Positions 1 through 10,588 of a stretch of 64,000 nt of DNA are shown here, piece by piece. The notes beneath the pieces are model-generated. The model saw nothing but the letters and a program-made list of their open reading frames with translations. It was not told the DNA's origin and searched no databases. The stretch lies in the NCBI GenBank assembly GCA_009809945.1, contig WTPW01001076.1:93358-157357 (forward strand). Direction: 5' to 3'. The stretch is from Gigaspora margarita (lineage: Eukaryota > Glomeromycota > Glomeromycetes > Diversisporales > Gigasporaceae). Position numbers and translations under genes: made by a program. Each line of letters starts with the position of its first letter. Positions within the stretch are counted from its first letter, which is position 1.

Positions 1-812
1 CCAATAAAGCTTATGATATGATTATATAGAGGATGACAATTCATGATAATTACTGGGTTAACTGTTGTAAAAGTGTCCCTTATCTTTATTAATTCTTTGG
101 ATCTACTAAATAAATGCTATTAATTATATATTATAAATAAACTAGTAAACAAAATAATATTCTATATATCTTAAAATTTCTAAATTTAAACTAAAAAGGT
201 TAATTCTTAAATGATATTACTTGTTTACTTTTATTTATATTGTAGCTATAATATTATTTAAAATATTTATTAAAAAATATTTTAAATATTTTACAATAAT
301 TTACTAAATTATTTTTTTGAAGTTTTAATTCTTTTCTTTTTCTATATAGAACCAACAAAATAATTATATTAATTTTTAACTTATGAAATTTTTTATATTT
401 AAATTTTTTTTTTAAAAAATCATTCAATTAATTCGAATTAAATAATATATTTATTAATTATTATATATCATGGATAATCATAATAGAGATGTTAAGTACA
501 TAATTAAGATTGTACTATATTGACCCAGTTCAGAACTCAAATCGTTTGAGCCAAACCCAGTTGAACTATCTAGTCTATTACGTCTGCTGATATGTCATAA
601 ACTATAAATATTACATATGAGCTAGTTTGTAACCGTTATATGATTTATGAAATTATATTGAAGGATCTTTAATTTTTAACCAATCAAAACCTGTGCTGAT
701 TAATCAAAATAGTCAATTAACTGGTTCATAAATGGTTTTATAATCTGACGCATGACTTTTGTCATGCTTAGGTTATTATTGCGAGGATCTTTACATGTAG
801 CAAAGTCCCAAA
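1..812. other. AT-rich intergenic DNA
   Basis: No open reading frame or RNA gene is visible. The stretch is AT-rich with homopolymer runs. A slightly GC-richer patch near 520-600 may be the worn end of an old transposon, but I could not pair it with a second end. Confidence 0.5.
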
Positions 813-1221
813 TAGGGTTCAGAAAAAAAAGCCCATGATATTTTTGAATTTTTGATAGGCATAAACATAGTATTACACAAATGATGCATAAACTGTAATC
901 AGTATATGTAAGTAGTATAATAAATATACTATCAGCAAATGGGCTTCATTTGTACCTCATACGTGCCTGATGCCAGGGGCAAGCCTTCAAAGTCAACTGG
1001 GTCAGGCCCAATAGGCTGGCCCATAGGCCTGACCCATTTGACTTTGAAGGCTTGCCACTGGCATTAGGCACATGTAAGGTACAAATGAAGCCCATTTGCT
1101 AATAGCGTATTTATTATACAACTTACATATACTGATTACGGTTTATGCATTATTTGTGTAATACTATGTTTATGCCCATCAAAAATTCAAAAATATCATG
1201 GGCTTTTTTTTCTGAATCCTA
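813..1221. mobile_element. hAT-type non-autonomous element, almost fully palindromic
   Basis: The two halves are inverted copies over nearly the whole length, with the centre near 1017. The ends read TAGGGTTCAG and, on the other strand, TAGGATTCAG. Both flanks carry the 8-bp direct repeat GTCCCAAA (805-812 and 1222-1229), the target duplication length typical of the hAT superfamily. It has no coding capacity, so it is a foldback MITE that would need a transposase in trans. The arms differ at only a few sites, suggesting a fairly recent insertion or arm correction. Confidence 0.85.
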
Positions 1222-1379
1222 GTCCCAAAGATAGGATAATGAAATTGCTATTTATAGTTAGTTAGGGAATATGATAGAAATAGAGAAAATATAAAAGGAT
1301 AAGAAAGTATTTTTGGAATGATAAGTGCTTTTTCTTCATTATCTGACTTTGGTCTGGCTCTTTCATGGGTAATCCTACC

Positions 1380-3010
1380 CAGTCCTCCCAAAAAAAAAAA
1401 AGATTGAGGAAAGAAAAGTGCAAGGAAAGGAAAGAAATGTAAAAGAAGAGGAAAGAAATGTAAAAGAGAAAAGAAAAGAGAAAGGAGAGGAAAGAAAAGT
1501 AAAAGGAGAGAAAAGAAAAGTGAAGGAGGAAAAGTGAAAGAGTAAAGAAAAGTGAAAGAGGAAAGAAAAGTGAAAGAGAAAGGAAAGAAAAGTGAAAAAA
1601 CCAGCTCATTGATATTAGTATGGAAATGGGTAATTTAGCAGCTCTACTTCAAAATATTATGATTTGGAAAGTATAACTTATTATATAATACTACTTTTAC
1701 TATTTATTACTTACACAATGCACTAACACAATTTTTAACTTAATGAGGTTTTATTAGAGAAATGAAAAGGAAAAGAAAAAAAAAAGAAAAAAAAAAAAAT
1801 TAAGAGAAAAGGAAGTGAAAGGAGAGTAAAAGAGAAAAGGAAAGTAAAGGAAAATGAAGGGAAAAGAAAAATGAAAGGAAAGAAAAATGAAGAGAAATGA
1901 AGAAAAAAAGAAAAGTGAAAGAGGAAAGAAAAGTGAAAAAGGAAAAAAAAGAGAAAGAGTAGTGAAAAAAAAAAAAGCTCATTGATATTAGTATGAAAAT
2001 GGGAAATTTAACATCTCTACTTCAAAATNNNNNNNNNNNNNNNNNNNNNNNNNNNNNNNNNNNNNNNNNNNNNNNNNNNNNNNNNNNNNNNNNNNNNNNN
2101 NNNNNNNNNNNNNNNNNNNNNNNNNNNNNNNNNNNNNNNNNNNNNNNNNNNNNNNNNNNNNNNNNNNNNNNNNNNNNNNNNNNNNNNNNNNNNNNNNNNN
2201 NNNNNNNNNNNNNNNNNNNNNNNNNNNNNNNNNNNNNNNNNNNNNNNNNNNNNNNNNNNNNNNNNNNNNNNNNNNNNNNNNNNNNNNNNNNNNNNNNNNN
2301 NNNNNNNNNNNNNNNNNNNNNNNNNNNNNNNNNNNNNNNNNNNNNNNNNNNNNNNNNNNNNNNNNNNNNNNNNNNNNNNNNNNNNNNNNNNNNNNNNNNN
2401 NNNNNNNNNNNNNNNNNNNNNNNNNNNNNNNNNNNNNNNNNNNNNNNNNNNNNNNNNNNNNNNNNNNNNNNNNNNNNNNNNNNNNNNNNNNNNNNTTATG
2501 ATTTGGGAAGTATAACTTATTATATAATACTACCTTTACTGTTTATCACTTCCACAATGCACTAATACAATCTTTAACTTAATGAGGTTTTTATTATAGA
2601 AATAAAAAGGAAAACAAAAAGAAGAGAAACGAAGAAGAGAAAAGGGAGAGTTAAGAGAAAAGAAAAATAAAAGAAAAGAAAGTGAAAAGAAAGTGAAAAA
2701 GAAGAAAAGGGAGAGTTAAGAGAAAAGAAAAATAAAATAAAAGAAAGCAAAAAGAAAGTGAAAATGAAAGAGAAAAGTAAAGTAAAGGGAAAAGAAAAAT
2801 GAAGGGAAAAGAAAGTGAAAGAAAAGAAAAATGAAAAGAAAATGAAAGAAAAAAGAAAAGTGGGGAAAAAAAAAAGCAAGTGAGAATAGAAAAGAAGAAA
2901 GAAAGAGAAGGGAAAGAGAATTGAAAAGAAGAAAGAAAAGAAGAGAAGAAAAAAAAAATGAAGAGATAAGATGCAGGAGGAAGAAAGGAAATATGAGATG
3001 CAATAAGAGA
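1380..3010. repeat. Polypurine (GAAA-rich) tandem repeat, 374-bp period
   Basis: Long GAAA/GGAAA polypurine runs (about 1385-1600, 1760-1975 and 2595-3000) alternate with a unique-looking spacer. The spacer starting GCTCATTGATATTAG is at 1603 and again at 1977, a 374-bp period, and its second half reappears after the N gap at 2496. Open frames on the minus strand here are only Ser/Leu/Phe-rich translations of the polypurine DNA and are not genes. Confidence 0.75.
2029..2495. other. Assembly gap (run of N)
   Basis: This is a run of 467 undetermined bases inside the 374-bp tandem repeat. Sequence before the gap stops, and sequence after it resumes, at almost the same point of the repeat unit, so the true missing length is uncertain. 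Confidence 0.95.
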
Positions 3011-3735
3011 ATGGAAATATGAGAAGAATGAACATTAGTACTACAATGATGCGCACACCCTTTGCATTTTGACCTCGTTGGCATATCATACATGTGTTCG
3101 ATCCTCTTTTTTGTCGCCACGTGATCATTATGCATACTTTGGGTCACGCATTAAGTTGTGTGCGTGCATTAAGTTGAGTATTTTGTGTAATTAGAAGTTA
3201 GGCATCTACAACCGCAGCGTGGCACTACTCCCACTGTGTTATTTCATAATGTCAATAAATAGATCCGAGCGAGAATAATGCAATTAATTAAAACTAGTTT
3301 ATGTAGTTAACCGCTTGTTTGTAACTAATGATGGGACTATAGGGCTTAGAAATTAAAATGTCATGCACTATGATCAATTAAAAGAACTTGAATCACCTAT
3401 TTCTACCCTTGTAATCCCATCACTAATTGTAACTGATATAGACAGTTTTAATGGTTTAAAATCCCTAGACCCTAAATCTGATGGAAAAATTTGTGTATAT
3501 TTTATGTATGCTTTTGAAAATTTTTGAGGATTTTTTGTTGTTTTTTTTTGTTTTATAGTTAAGTTAGAATTTAGGGTTAGAGTTATTAGTAAAATACTAA
3601 AAGTGGATTTTGGTAGGACTTTGTTTTTTCAAATTGAGGCACCCAAATTTCGCCATTATTCGAGTTCACAATATAAATCTATAACATAGTTTAGTCTTAT
3701 ATGTCGAACTACTTTGTTAAATTATTTATTATCTA
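3010..3735. other. Intergenic DNA, no gene recognised
   Basis: No open frame of note. The part at about 3465-3640 resembles the interior of the 7-bp-TSD MITE family described at 5499-5721 (it shares a TTAGGGTTAGAG core), but clear ends and a target duplication were not found. Confidence 0.4.
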
Positions 3736-3907
3736 CAGTAAAATCTCCCTAAGTGCACCTCTATAAGTGCACACCCACTCTAAATACACGCTCAAATGCT
3801 GACCCCAATATATATATGTCCTCTATAAATACACTTTTCTTATTGTTTTCTAAATGCACATTGTTAAATCTTGGTTCCATGAGCGTTCACTTATAGAGGT
3901 ATTACTG
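3736..3907. mobile_element. Tc1/mariner-like MITE, 172 bp
   Basis: Terminal inverted repeats read CAGTAAAATCTCCCTAAGTG on the left and CAGTAATACCTCTATAAGTG on the other strand at the right. TA dinucleotides flank both ends (3734-3735 and 3908-3909), as expected for Tc1/mariner insertion. There is no coding capacity. Confidence 0.8.
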
Positions 3908-4159
3908 TACTAATTTAAATAATATAGATAGAGAATTGAATTTCTCTTTAATTTCTCTTCATCCTTACTGGCTTCGGACCTATGCAGAGAGAGGGTTCGA
4001 ATTTCTTGACATAATATCCGACTGAAACTGCGTGCAACCATGCAACCACAAGAATGAAATCAAATATGCATAACAAAATACAATTATATATCATCAGGAA
4101 ATTAATAACTGAGAATAGGATTTTCTTTTGTTTCTATGCATTTTTACTATGTACTAGCA

Positions 4160-5265
4160 TTTCGCCCATGCCTTCGTCACGGAAACATAAATTTAAGATA
4201 AAAATTTGATTAAAAAGTACATTAATTTGCAAACTGCAATGAATCAAATTAGGATTATTGCAAAATTTCTATCATAAATTACTATAAAAATTCTGCTAAC
4301 ATGATCATTGTGATCAAAATTATGCTAGTTTACATGGAAATTATATAATTCCAACATTAGATACTGTAAAATTTTGTTGCAGAACATGCTTGTTATCCTA
4401 TTGACCTCAATATATGGACAAAGGTAAGTTAATTTGTGTTGAAATGATTGTAATTTCTATCATATTACTGAAAAAATTCCACTACCAAATTTACTTGGCA
4501 TAAATGTAGCTAAAAAGTTGTACAGAGGACACTTAGTATGTAGCTATAAGTTATTGTAAAAAAAAAAATTGTTACAAACTTACTTGTTGTTCTAATAATA
4601 TGAAATAGGCAAAGTTGAGATTGGTTGTATTGGAATGTGTTGTGACTTCTATTATGAACTGTTGTAAATAATTCTGTTACAAAACTTGCACGTCATTCCG
4701 GTAACGATAAGGGTGAGTTAGTTGTATTGGGATTATTAAAATTCTATATGAGCTAAAAAAAAATTATGGTATAATCTTAATTTTGCATTGAAATTGTTAT
4801 TTTTATTAAAGAATTATGGTAAAAATCCTGTTACAACCTCCCTCACTATTCAGTGACATATCATGCAGTTAAAATTGAGTCAATTTGTGTTAAGGGCATC
4901 ATTAGTGACTATAAAAACTTTGATTATAAACCTTAGTCATTATTCCAATGAAATATAGCATGTTATTATGGAATAAGCCATTGTGGTTTATATCGGCAAC
5001 GGCGAAATGGTGAATTAGTTTGTATTAAAGTTAACGTAATTTCTATTGTGAATTACTATAAAAAATTCCGTTACAAACATACCCAACAGATAATACATTT
5101 TAAGGTTGAGTTTGTATCAAAATTATAAAAATTATACAAAACTTGTTCGTTATTCTAATAATCCACAATATGTGGTTAGGATTAGTTAGTTCGTGTTGAA
5201 ATGATTATAGTTTCTTTCATAAGTTACTGTTATAAACCTTACCATTCTGGTGATACACAATATNG
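4160..5265. repeat. Degenerate tandem array, roughly 110-150 bp units
   Basis: A motif of the type 'GTTAGTT-GTRTTGAAAT-ATT-TAATTTCTAT', followed by a short stretch ending in GTTACAAAACTT, recurs about seven times with heavy divergence and small indels. No open frame crosses it, and its origin is unknown. Confidence 0.55.
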
Positions 5266-5498
5266 NACTNACTAATGCATGTTATTAACTTTATCCATAT
5301 CTCAGTTAATTTCGAAGATACAATGTACGCATAACGAACGGAAGTCTATTTATTAAATTTCAAAGATACAAAGTATGCGACGATCGAAAGTTAATTTTTT
5401 TAAAATAAATTATAAATAAATGACAACTGATTATTAATTCATAGTGTTACGAATTATGACGAACGTATTACTACATTATTATGCAAATGATAATAATT

Positions 5499-5721
5499 GT
5501 CGCAGATCATAATAAAATCAGATCATAATGAAATGTAGGGTCTTGATTTAAAAATATAAGCCCTACTAAAATCTACTTATACTCTTTTTCAAATAACCCT
5601 AACCCTAAATCCTAACTTAACTATAAAAAAAAACCTAACAAAAAAGGCCCCAAAAAATTTTAAAAATCAGTCATAAAATAAGTTTATTTCATTATGATCT
5701 GATTTCATTATGATCTGTCAC
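5499..5721. mobile_element. MITE with 7-bp target duplication, copy 1
   Basis: Inverted ends start GTCGCAGATCATAAT and, on the other strand, GTGACAGATCATAAT, each containing a doubled GATCATAATGAAAT motif. The flanking direct repeat is AATAATT (5492-5498 and 5722-5728). Unit 2 of the tandem duplication shows the site without the element. The interior has telomere-like AACCCTAACCCTAAA. Two more copies are at 45404-45618 and 55329-55519. Confidence 0.8.
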
Positions 5722-5813
5722 AATAATTACAAATAAGATCGTCATAACAGTATTTTAAATTTTCTCACGGCCTGACTATGGTTTCACGTTTTTTTAGATC
5801 ACATTTTCGATTC

Positions 5814-5965
5814 TAGGGATTGGAACTGTTTAACCGTTTAAAAATTGCTCTATAGTTCCAGGCTGAATTATGTTGGTCGTGGGCCGGAATTATTTTAATG
5901 CCGGCCAAATTAAACGGTTAAACGGTTAAATGATTAAGAAAAATTTTAGGCGGTTCTAATCCTTA
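5814..5965. mobile_element. hAT-type MITE, 152 bp
   Basis: Ends read TAGGGATTGGAACTG and, on the other strand, TAAGGATTAGAACCG. The 8-bp direct repeat TTCGATTC flanks it (5806-5813; 5966-5973 with one undetermined base). The empty site is preserved in unit 2 of the tandem duplication. Confidence 0.8.
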
Positions 5966-6606
5966 TTCNATTCTAATCCAAACAAAAATGTTAAAACATA
6001 CAAACCCAAAATTAAATGATATAATAGATAGATAGATGTTATTAACGTTATCCATATCTCAGTTAATTTCGAAGATACAATGTACACATAATGAACGGAA
6101 GTCTATTTGTTAAATTTCAAAGATACAAAGTATGCGAACGATCAAAAATTATAAATAAATGACTTAATTCATAGTATTACGAATCATGACGAATATATTA
6201 CGACATAATTATGCAAGTGATCATAATTACAGATTTAAATAGATCGTCATAACTGATCACAGTATTTTAAAATTTCTCACGGCCTGACTATGGTTTCACG
6301 TTTTTTTAGATCACATTTTCGGTTCTAATCCAATCAAAAATGTTAAAACGTACAAACCCAAAATTAAATGATATAGATAGATTATGCTATTAAGAATAAT
6401 TGCAGAAAATTACATAAGTATGTACTCCGTATTTGGGGTCGCTAAAAAGAACCCCGAACAAGACAAATAAAGGGAAAAAGAGTTACCGTATACGTAGTTC
6501 CGAAATTAAGCACACTTTTTTTTTAATGTCAGATTAGCGGGAAATTGTAATGAAATCACTCCGCTAATCTAGCTAATCTAGGATTAAAAAAATTTGGGGT
6601 AGAGGG

Positions 6607-7355
6607 AGCATAGCAGAAGTTCGTTTTGATTGGTTGTTAAAATACTCCGGAAAAAATGTCGATCATACCTCTGAAAGATTACCGGCTATACCCGGATAAA
6701 GTTTATTACTAATGAACTTTTAATACTCTCTAAAGACGCTTTTACAGTACATTTTAATTCAGTTTATATAACGGTTTAATTTAAATTTCACAAAATAAAT
6801 ATCTATATTATTTAATTTCACAATAGGTATATTATATTACAAAAAAACAATTTAATTCAGTTTCGCAATACAATATTACGCATACCCGAACAACCCTAAA
6901 CACTACCACTATTACACTTTTGTATCTATAAACGTTATCTTTATAAATAATATTCATAATCTAAATAAATGCATTAAAAGGTTTTAGAATAGTAATTCAA
7001 AATAGTATTTTTTTTTTGATTTGTAAGGTGAACAAATCCGGTTAAACCAATCTCACAATTTCACTTACTAATTGCTTAGATCGTCGAACCACCATTCCGA
7101 CCTTTCAAAATATTCACTCCCATCTAATTTCTTGAACTACTGTATCTTACTGTATCTCTCATTAAAAAACAGTAGGTTTAAAAGCGAAAAATAGGTTGCT
7201 TAAGCTTGTTGTTTCGTCACGTATTACAAAAAAAAATTTATACGCCGTGACGATTTTTACTAATAAAAGTATTTTAAAAAATTACAATTGACTGTATAAA
7301 TAAATAATCATCGCCAATCATATTTATTCAAATTTTAGCCAATTTCTGCTATGCT
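6607..7355. mobile_element. Mutator-like non-autonomous element, 749 bp (copy 1, uninterrupted)
   Basis: The ends are inverted: AGCATAGCAGAAGTTCG at the left and AGCATAGCAGAAATTGG on the other strand at the right. A perfect 9-bp direct repeat GGTAGAGGG flanks it (6598-6606 and 7356-7364), the target length typical of Mutator-like elements. No transposase is encoded. The same family is at 13143-15916 and 37801-44296, where it has been enlarged by later insertions. Confidence 0.85.
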
Positions 7356-7476
7356 GGTAGAGGGGTGGTTGGAACTATACGGTATATGTAAATAATAATT
7401 AAAATTATGTAAAATTTAAAAAATGAATTCTGATTGGTTAAAATTTTAACCAATAAAAACAAGAAAAGGATTTTTA

Positions 7477-7703
7477 CAGGGCTATCTCCAAATTTCCGGG
7501 TCGAATGCGTCGGATCTAGGTCGGCGTTTAGCCCAAGTTGTTAGCAAGTTCTATAGCAAAATTATGGGATTTTTTATTTAACAGTTAATGAATTGATATG
7601 ATTTATTAGTAAAATTTTTGGGCAAATCGATCAATTCCGATCTAGCCGACCATGATTCCGACGCACTCCGACGTATCCCGACAAGGAATTTTGGGGACCC
7701 CTG
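7477..7703. mobile_element. Inverted-repeat element with CAGGG ends
   Basis: The ends CAGGGCTATCTCCAAATTTC and, on the other strand, CAGGGGTCCCCAAAATTCC, plus GCGTCGG motifs inside both arms, mark an inverted-repeat element of about 227 bp that is GC-richer than its surroundings. The ends resemble hAT termini, but the flanks share no clear 8-bp duplication. Confidence 0.55.
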
Positions 7704-7956
7704 TATGAGTTCAAGAAAAGTGGTCTGTCAATATTCAGGGTCCTTGTCTAAAGCGAGGGCATAATGATTTACATACTGCATAAATTGTATTGTTGATACT
7801 GTATTTATAATAACTGCATATCAGAAATTTAACCTACCCCATATTTGTCAGGTGAAGATCTGCCCTTAAAATTTTTCATGTCGCATGTGTAATGTTGCTC
7901 ATACTTTCACAAATATTTATGAGTAATTTCGATGCTCTAAATTATCTTTTTGCAGT

Positions 7957-9216
7957 ATGGCTCAAAAGCTCGAAGATGCTCTTAAAAATTTGGTTCTTCA
8001 TAATTATAATGAGTTTACTGCCTTTGATAAAATCGGTGAAGGGTATTTTGGAACCGTTTATAAGTCGAAGTGGAAAGATAGATCGGTTGCTCTTAAATGT
8101 CTCAAATTTGACACAAAACCAGGAGAAAAAGAGCTTCAGCAATTTGTCAGAGAGGTATTTGTTTTTTTAAAATATTATTTCGCAATATAAATCGCACCAA
8201 ATTCTTATTTAAATCGTATTTGAAGCTTCAGCTTTTACAAAAAATTAGTCGACATCCCAATATTATAGAATTTTATGGCGTTACCAAAAGTTAGTAAGAA
8301 AAGATTTTAAATTACTAAGACTTGGAACCAAATTACTATATGTACTCAAATGCAGTCGGCTTTCCTTAAGTGACGGAGCACGCACTTCTGGAGAGAATCG
8401 ATTGCCCCATCAAATTTTTAATAGTTAAATAAATTGGTTTTTTTAAAATATATCGATGGCCATTTGTACAGATCCTTCAGAAGAAGAATATAAAATAATA
8501 CTCCAATTTGCTGAAGACGGAAATTTGCGTGATTATCTAAAAAAACAGTTTTCTAGTTTAAAGTGGGCCGATAAGCTTCGAATTGCAACTGAAATAGCAT
8601 CCGGATTGAACTTTTTGCATGATAATAATATTGCTCATCGTGATCTTGTAAGCATGATTATATATTTAATGCTTTATTCATTTTTCAGATATTTCATAAT
8701 CGTCAAATTCAATCCATTTTTTAGCATCCAAGAAATATCCTGGTTCATCAAGGAACAATGATGATTGCAGATTTCGGTATATCAAAACAGATCAATGAAG
8801 CACCAAGTTCAAATTCAGCAATTTTTGGGACTCCAGCATATGTGGAGCCTCAATGTTTAGAAGATCCAGATTATATACGTGATAAGAAGTCTGATATATA
8901 TAGTTTTGGATTTATTTTATGGGAAATTTCAAGTGGTAAAGAGCCATTCCAATCGATTAGATCTGCAGATGCGATTCAAATACTTATATATCAAGGAAAA
9001 AGAGAACAACCAGTGGATGGTACACCCGAGCAATATATTAGACTTTATACAGATTGTTGGGACGATAATCCAGCAAAACGTCCTGATATTAAAAAAGTTC
9101 TTGAAGTTCTTGAAGATCTAAATAATGTCCATGATTCTCAAGATATATCGTCTCATTATTTTAGTAATATCGATCCTAATGCTTCAATTAATGGAAATTC
9201 ATCTAAAATTGATTAA
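7957..9216 (+). CDS. TKL-type protein kinase, four exons, catalytically complete
   Basis: Proposed exons are 7957-8154, 8226-8289, 8472-8647 and 8725-9216, joined by three GT-AG introns (71, 182 and 77 bp) and giving about 309 residues that are almost entirely one kinase domain. Visible motifs in order: glycine loop IGEGYFGTV (26-34), beta-3 lysine in VALK (Lys47), RHPNI and EFYGVTK in the small exon 2, catalytic loop HRDLHPRN (Asp145, Asn150), DFG (Asp162), activation-loop end TPAYVEP, then DKKSDIYSFG and DDNPAKRPD in the C-lobe. It should phosphorylate proteins; the substrate is unknown. Fungal TKL-like kinases of this style are greatly expanded in Glomeromycotina. The ATG at 7957 puts a short leader before the domain. 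It is on the opposite strand to, and 20 kb from, the triple-kinase gene, which shares its exon plan. The exon 2 donor (GTTAGT) is the least certain junction. Confidence 0.85.
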
Positions 9217-10588
9217 TTGAATTTAATTAATCTCAATATATGAAAAAAAACAAATGTAATGAGAGAATGGCATTTTCGGGATTAATTTTTAACATATATT
9301 ACAATTATTGTTGCAAATCAACAGTTTTAAAAATAGAAAATTTTGTACTAGTAATATATTATCTAAAAATATTTTATTAATATTGTATTGAAGTTAATTT
9401 AATGCATTTAATCTTAATTTTTTTTTAATAATATCTTAAAATTCTATTATACTTTTCATAAAATTCTATTGTATTTTATTTGTTGAGAGCTAAAAAAATC
9501 AAACGCTTCTTTCGTTCATTATGATGAAATAAATTATGTAATTTCAGGCAAATATTTTTAGAATTATCTAATAGCAGTAGAAAGATATAGGACTTGACGT
9601 CTTAATATAAACATAACAATAAATTAGGCCACGCCAGTTTGATTCTATGCTTAATCTAAACTCTCCCAATTTTTTAAAATTTAGACATAATAAACACTAG
9701 TTTAACCAATCAAATTGCAGTATCGGCCTTTGAAAATTTTTGCATCTTGTTCAACCAATAGAATTGCTGTTTTTTTTAGGGTTGTTATTGATTTTTTACC
9801 CCCCCCCCCCCTCTTGCAAAATATTTATGTTCTGTTAAACAAAGAATCAATTTGGAGTGGCCTTACCGGAATGGTCTTTTTTGATTAATAAAAGAAATTT
9901 ACGCTTGTGGCTCATTATAACACCTTCATTAGATGTAAGAAATTGAGGTGCTGCAACCAAGAAAAGTATTGTGGCCAACCAATGTATCTCGTAATATAGT
10001 GATCAGAATCAGATGTTTTGTAGTATTCAATAACTACCCCTAGATCGATACCAAAATTTCACTTACATATATTTTTGGTCAATAAAATAATAAGATTAAG
10101 TGTAATATAACATAATCAAGAAAAGTTAAAACAAATGTTTATTTTGTCAAAAATTGCTTATTTCACAAAAAAATTTGCATAAGAAACTATTTATTATGCA
10201 TTAATAAGAGTCTTTCTTGAATAATTTTACTTTAAGCATGCTTAAATCTAAATTTTAATATAGTGAACTTTAAAAATTCTATTAGTGCATTACAATAATC
10301 TTGTGTAGATAAAGTTAGGTAGGGACTAGAGGAAAATATGATTCAATTCATCTTATTAAAACATCTAAATTCAACCACTATATCATGATATATTATGACT
10401 TTAAGCAAATTACAAGAACTCTTTATGTGATAATTATTATATAATAAAAATGGGCTTTTGTACTAAGTTCACTAATCCTTTGTATTAATAAGTTATTCAT
10501 GATAATTAAACTTTACATGATCTTATATTTTTGTAAAATTTAAATAATTTATTATTATAGTAGTAAAAGTATTACGTATAATAGTAAT
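9217..10588. other. AT-rich intergenic DNA downstream of the kinase
   Basis: No open frame of note. A run of 13 C at about 9799-9811 stands out in otherwise AT-rich sequence, preceded by two CCAAT-type patches (about 9700 and 9760) that may belong to a worn inverted-repeat element. Confidence 0.4.

Larger units (their letters stand above)
5281..6388 (+). repeat. Tandem duplication (two units), first unit carrying two insertions
   Basis: Unit 1 (5281-6037) and unit 2 (6038-6388) align along their full length, starting at GTTATTAAC. After removing two mobile elements and their target duplications, unit 1 shrinks to about 367 bp against 351 bp for unit 2. Unit 2 is therefore the empty-site reference for both insertions. 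Confidence 0.8.

Noticed and set aside
1262-3147. Several minus-strand open frames rich in Ser/Leu/Phe
   Set aside because: They are translations of GAAA-type polypurine repeats and have no domain or conserved pattern.
5585-5615. AACCCTAACCCTAAA as a possible internal telomere
   Set aside because: Only two to three units are present, and the same core recurs in other copies of the MITE, so it belongs to the element.
7892-8170. Open frames overlapping the first kinase exon in other frames
   Set aside because: They are shadows of the kinase exon; the kinase frame carries the glycine loop and continues through matching introns.
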